This document shows, piece after piece, positions 6,354 through 6,672 of a DNA stretch of 6,672 bases (positions are counted from its first letter, which is position 1; each line of letters opens with the position of its first letter). The position numbers and the translations under genes are program-made. Source of the DNA: Candidatus Hydrogenedentota bacterium (lineage in GTDB: Bacteria > Hydrogenedentota > Hydrogenedentia > Hydrogenedentales > SLHB01); NCBI GenBank assembly GCA_013349485.1, contig DUZM01000140.1:1-6672 (forward strand). The letters run 5' to 3'. The notes beneath the pieces are model-generated. The model was given only the letters and a program-made list of their open reading frames with translations. It had not been told where the DNA came from and searched no databases.

Positions 6354-6369
6354 TGACAGGGCGTGCCAA
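6340..6369 (-). promoter_or_regulatory. Candidate promoter of the mazE-mazF-CPBP unit
   Basis: On the minus strand TTGGCA (6364-6369, 5 of 6 consensus) and TATTGT (6340-6345, 4 of 6) are 18 bp apart, placing the start of transcription near 6334 and giving a leader of about 14 bases that just includes the ribosome binding site. TATGAT (6349-6354) is a better -10 by itself but lacks a -35 at proper distance. Confidence 0.45.
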
Positions 6370-6492
6370 CACGCGCACAGCTTCCAGCGTCCTGATTGCG
6401 TTCATTGGGCTGAGCTTGCAGCAGGCGTTTTAGCACGGCGCGGTGATCGACGTTGAGTGTGTTGAGACGGAAGCAGGTAGTTGCATTCACCG

Positions 6493-6522
6493 TTGGCGGC
6501 GGCGGGCGAATGATGCTATGCT
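6493..6522 (+). promoter_or_regulatory. Candidate promoter of the trans-sulfuration enzyme gene
   Basis: TTGGCG (6493-6498) and TATGCT (6517-6522) are 18 bp apart on the plus strand. Transcription would begin near 6529, giving a leader of about 32 bases with the GAGGG ribosome binding site at 6549-6553. The boxes match consensus moderately (4 of 6 each). Confidence 0.45.
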
Positions 6523-6560
6523 AATCCGTCGCGCGGAAACGGGACTGCGAGGGAATGTTT

Positions 6561-6672
6561 ATGGCGAACAAGAAACCGAAACGAGGAAAAGTCAAGCGGG
6601 AGAGGAACATGGCGTTCTCGACCCTGGCGGTGCATGCCGGGGAAGATCGGTCGCGTTACGCGGATTCGATCA
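6561..6672 (+). CDS. PLP-dependent trans-sulfuration enzyme (cystathionine gamma-synthase family), 5' part only
   Basis: Only 37 codons are in view. STLAVHAGED followed by YADSI is the conserved opening of the Cys/Met metabolism PLP-dependent enzymes (cystathionine gamma-synthase, cystathionine lyases, methionine gamma-lyase, O-acetylhomoserine sulfhydrylase), which make, break or exchange sulfur-linked amino acids in the cytoplasm. The lysine that binds PLP lies outside the window, so the member cannot be told. The ATG at 6561 has GAGGG (6549-6553) 7 bases upstream; an ATG at 6555 is in frame but too near it. A third candidate, ATG at 6609, is preceded by GGGAGAGG (6598-6605) and would start the protein at MAFSTLAVHAG, the usual position for the family. 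Starting at 6561 gives a 16-residue, very Lys/Arg-rich extension. It is transcribed divergently from mazE. Confidence 0.8.
   Translation, partial: MANKKPKRGKVKRERNMAFSTLAVHAGEDRSRYADSI

Noticed and set aside
1..6672. CRISPR array, tRNA, rRNA, insertion sequence or transposase
   Set aside because: No regularly spaced repeats, tRNA-like cloverleaf, rRNA-like sequence or transposase motif was seen on either strand.

Overview
This window looks like chromosomal DNA from a GC-rich bacterium, probably uncultured. Every gene reads as bacterial, and most have Shine-Dalgarno sites and sigma-70-like promoters. The mix of a standard Lon protease, a CgeB-type glycosyltransferase fused to TPR-like helices and a CPBP protease fused to a TPR-like tail would fit Planctomycetes- or Hydrogenedentota-like lineages. 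That placement is an impression from gene style, not from a marker sequence.

Layout. Positions 1-2154 (+) hold most of a lon gene; its first ~60 codons lie outside the window. Positions 2155-2555 are a gene-free stretch where lon meets the next gene tail to tail. It holds several inverted repeats and possible terminators. Positions 2556-4286 (-) encode a glycosyltransferase with a long C-terminal TPR-like half. Its promoter sits so close to the GTG start that the transcript should be leaderless. Positions 4533-6320 (-) form a compact three-gene unit: a ribbon-helix-helix MazE-type antitoxin, a MazF/PemK-family toxin whose start overlaps the antitoxin's end by 16 bp, and, 28 bp further on, a multi-pass CPBP (CAAX protease/Abi) protein with all its catalytic motifs and a TPR-like tail. 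A promoter and a small palindrome precede the antitoxin. Positions 6561-6672 (+) are the beginning of a divergently transcribed PLP-dependent trans-sulfuration enzyme of the cystathionine gamma-synthase family, with its own promoter.

How the genes fit together. The antitoxin and toxin are a textbook type II pair: overlapping genes and an operator-like palindrome over the promoter. The less usual point is the CPBP-TPR gene directly downstream with a strong ribosome binding site, which suggests a membrane protease co-expressed with the toxin module. Lon proteases are known to degrade antitoxins in other bacteria, so lon less than 4 kb away is suggestive, but it is on the other strand and has no visible regulatory link. 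The glycosyltransferase and the PLP enzyme appear to be independent transcription units.
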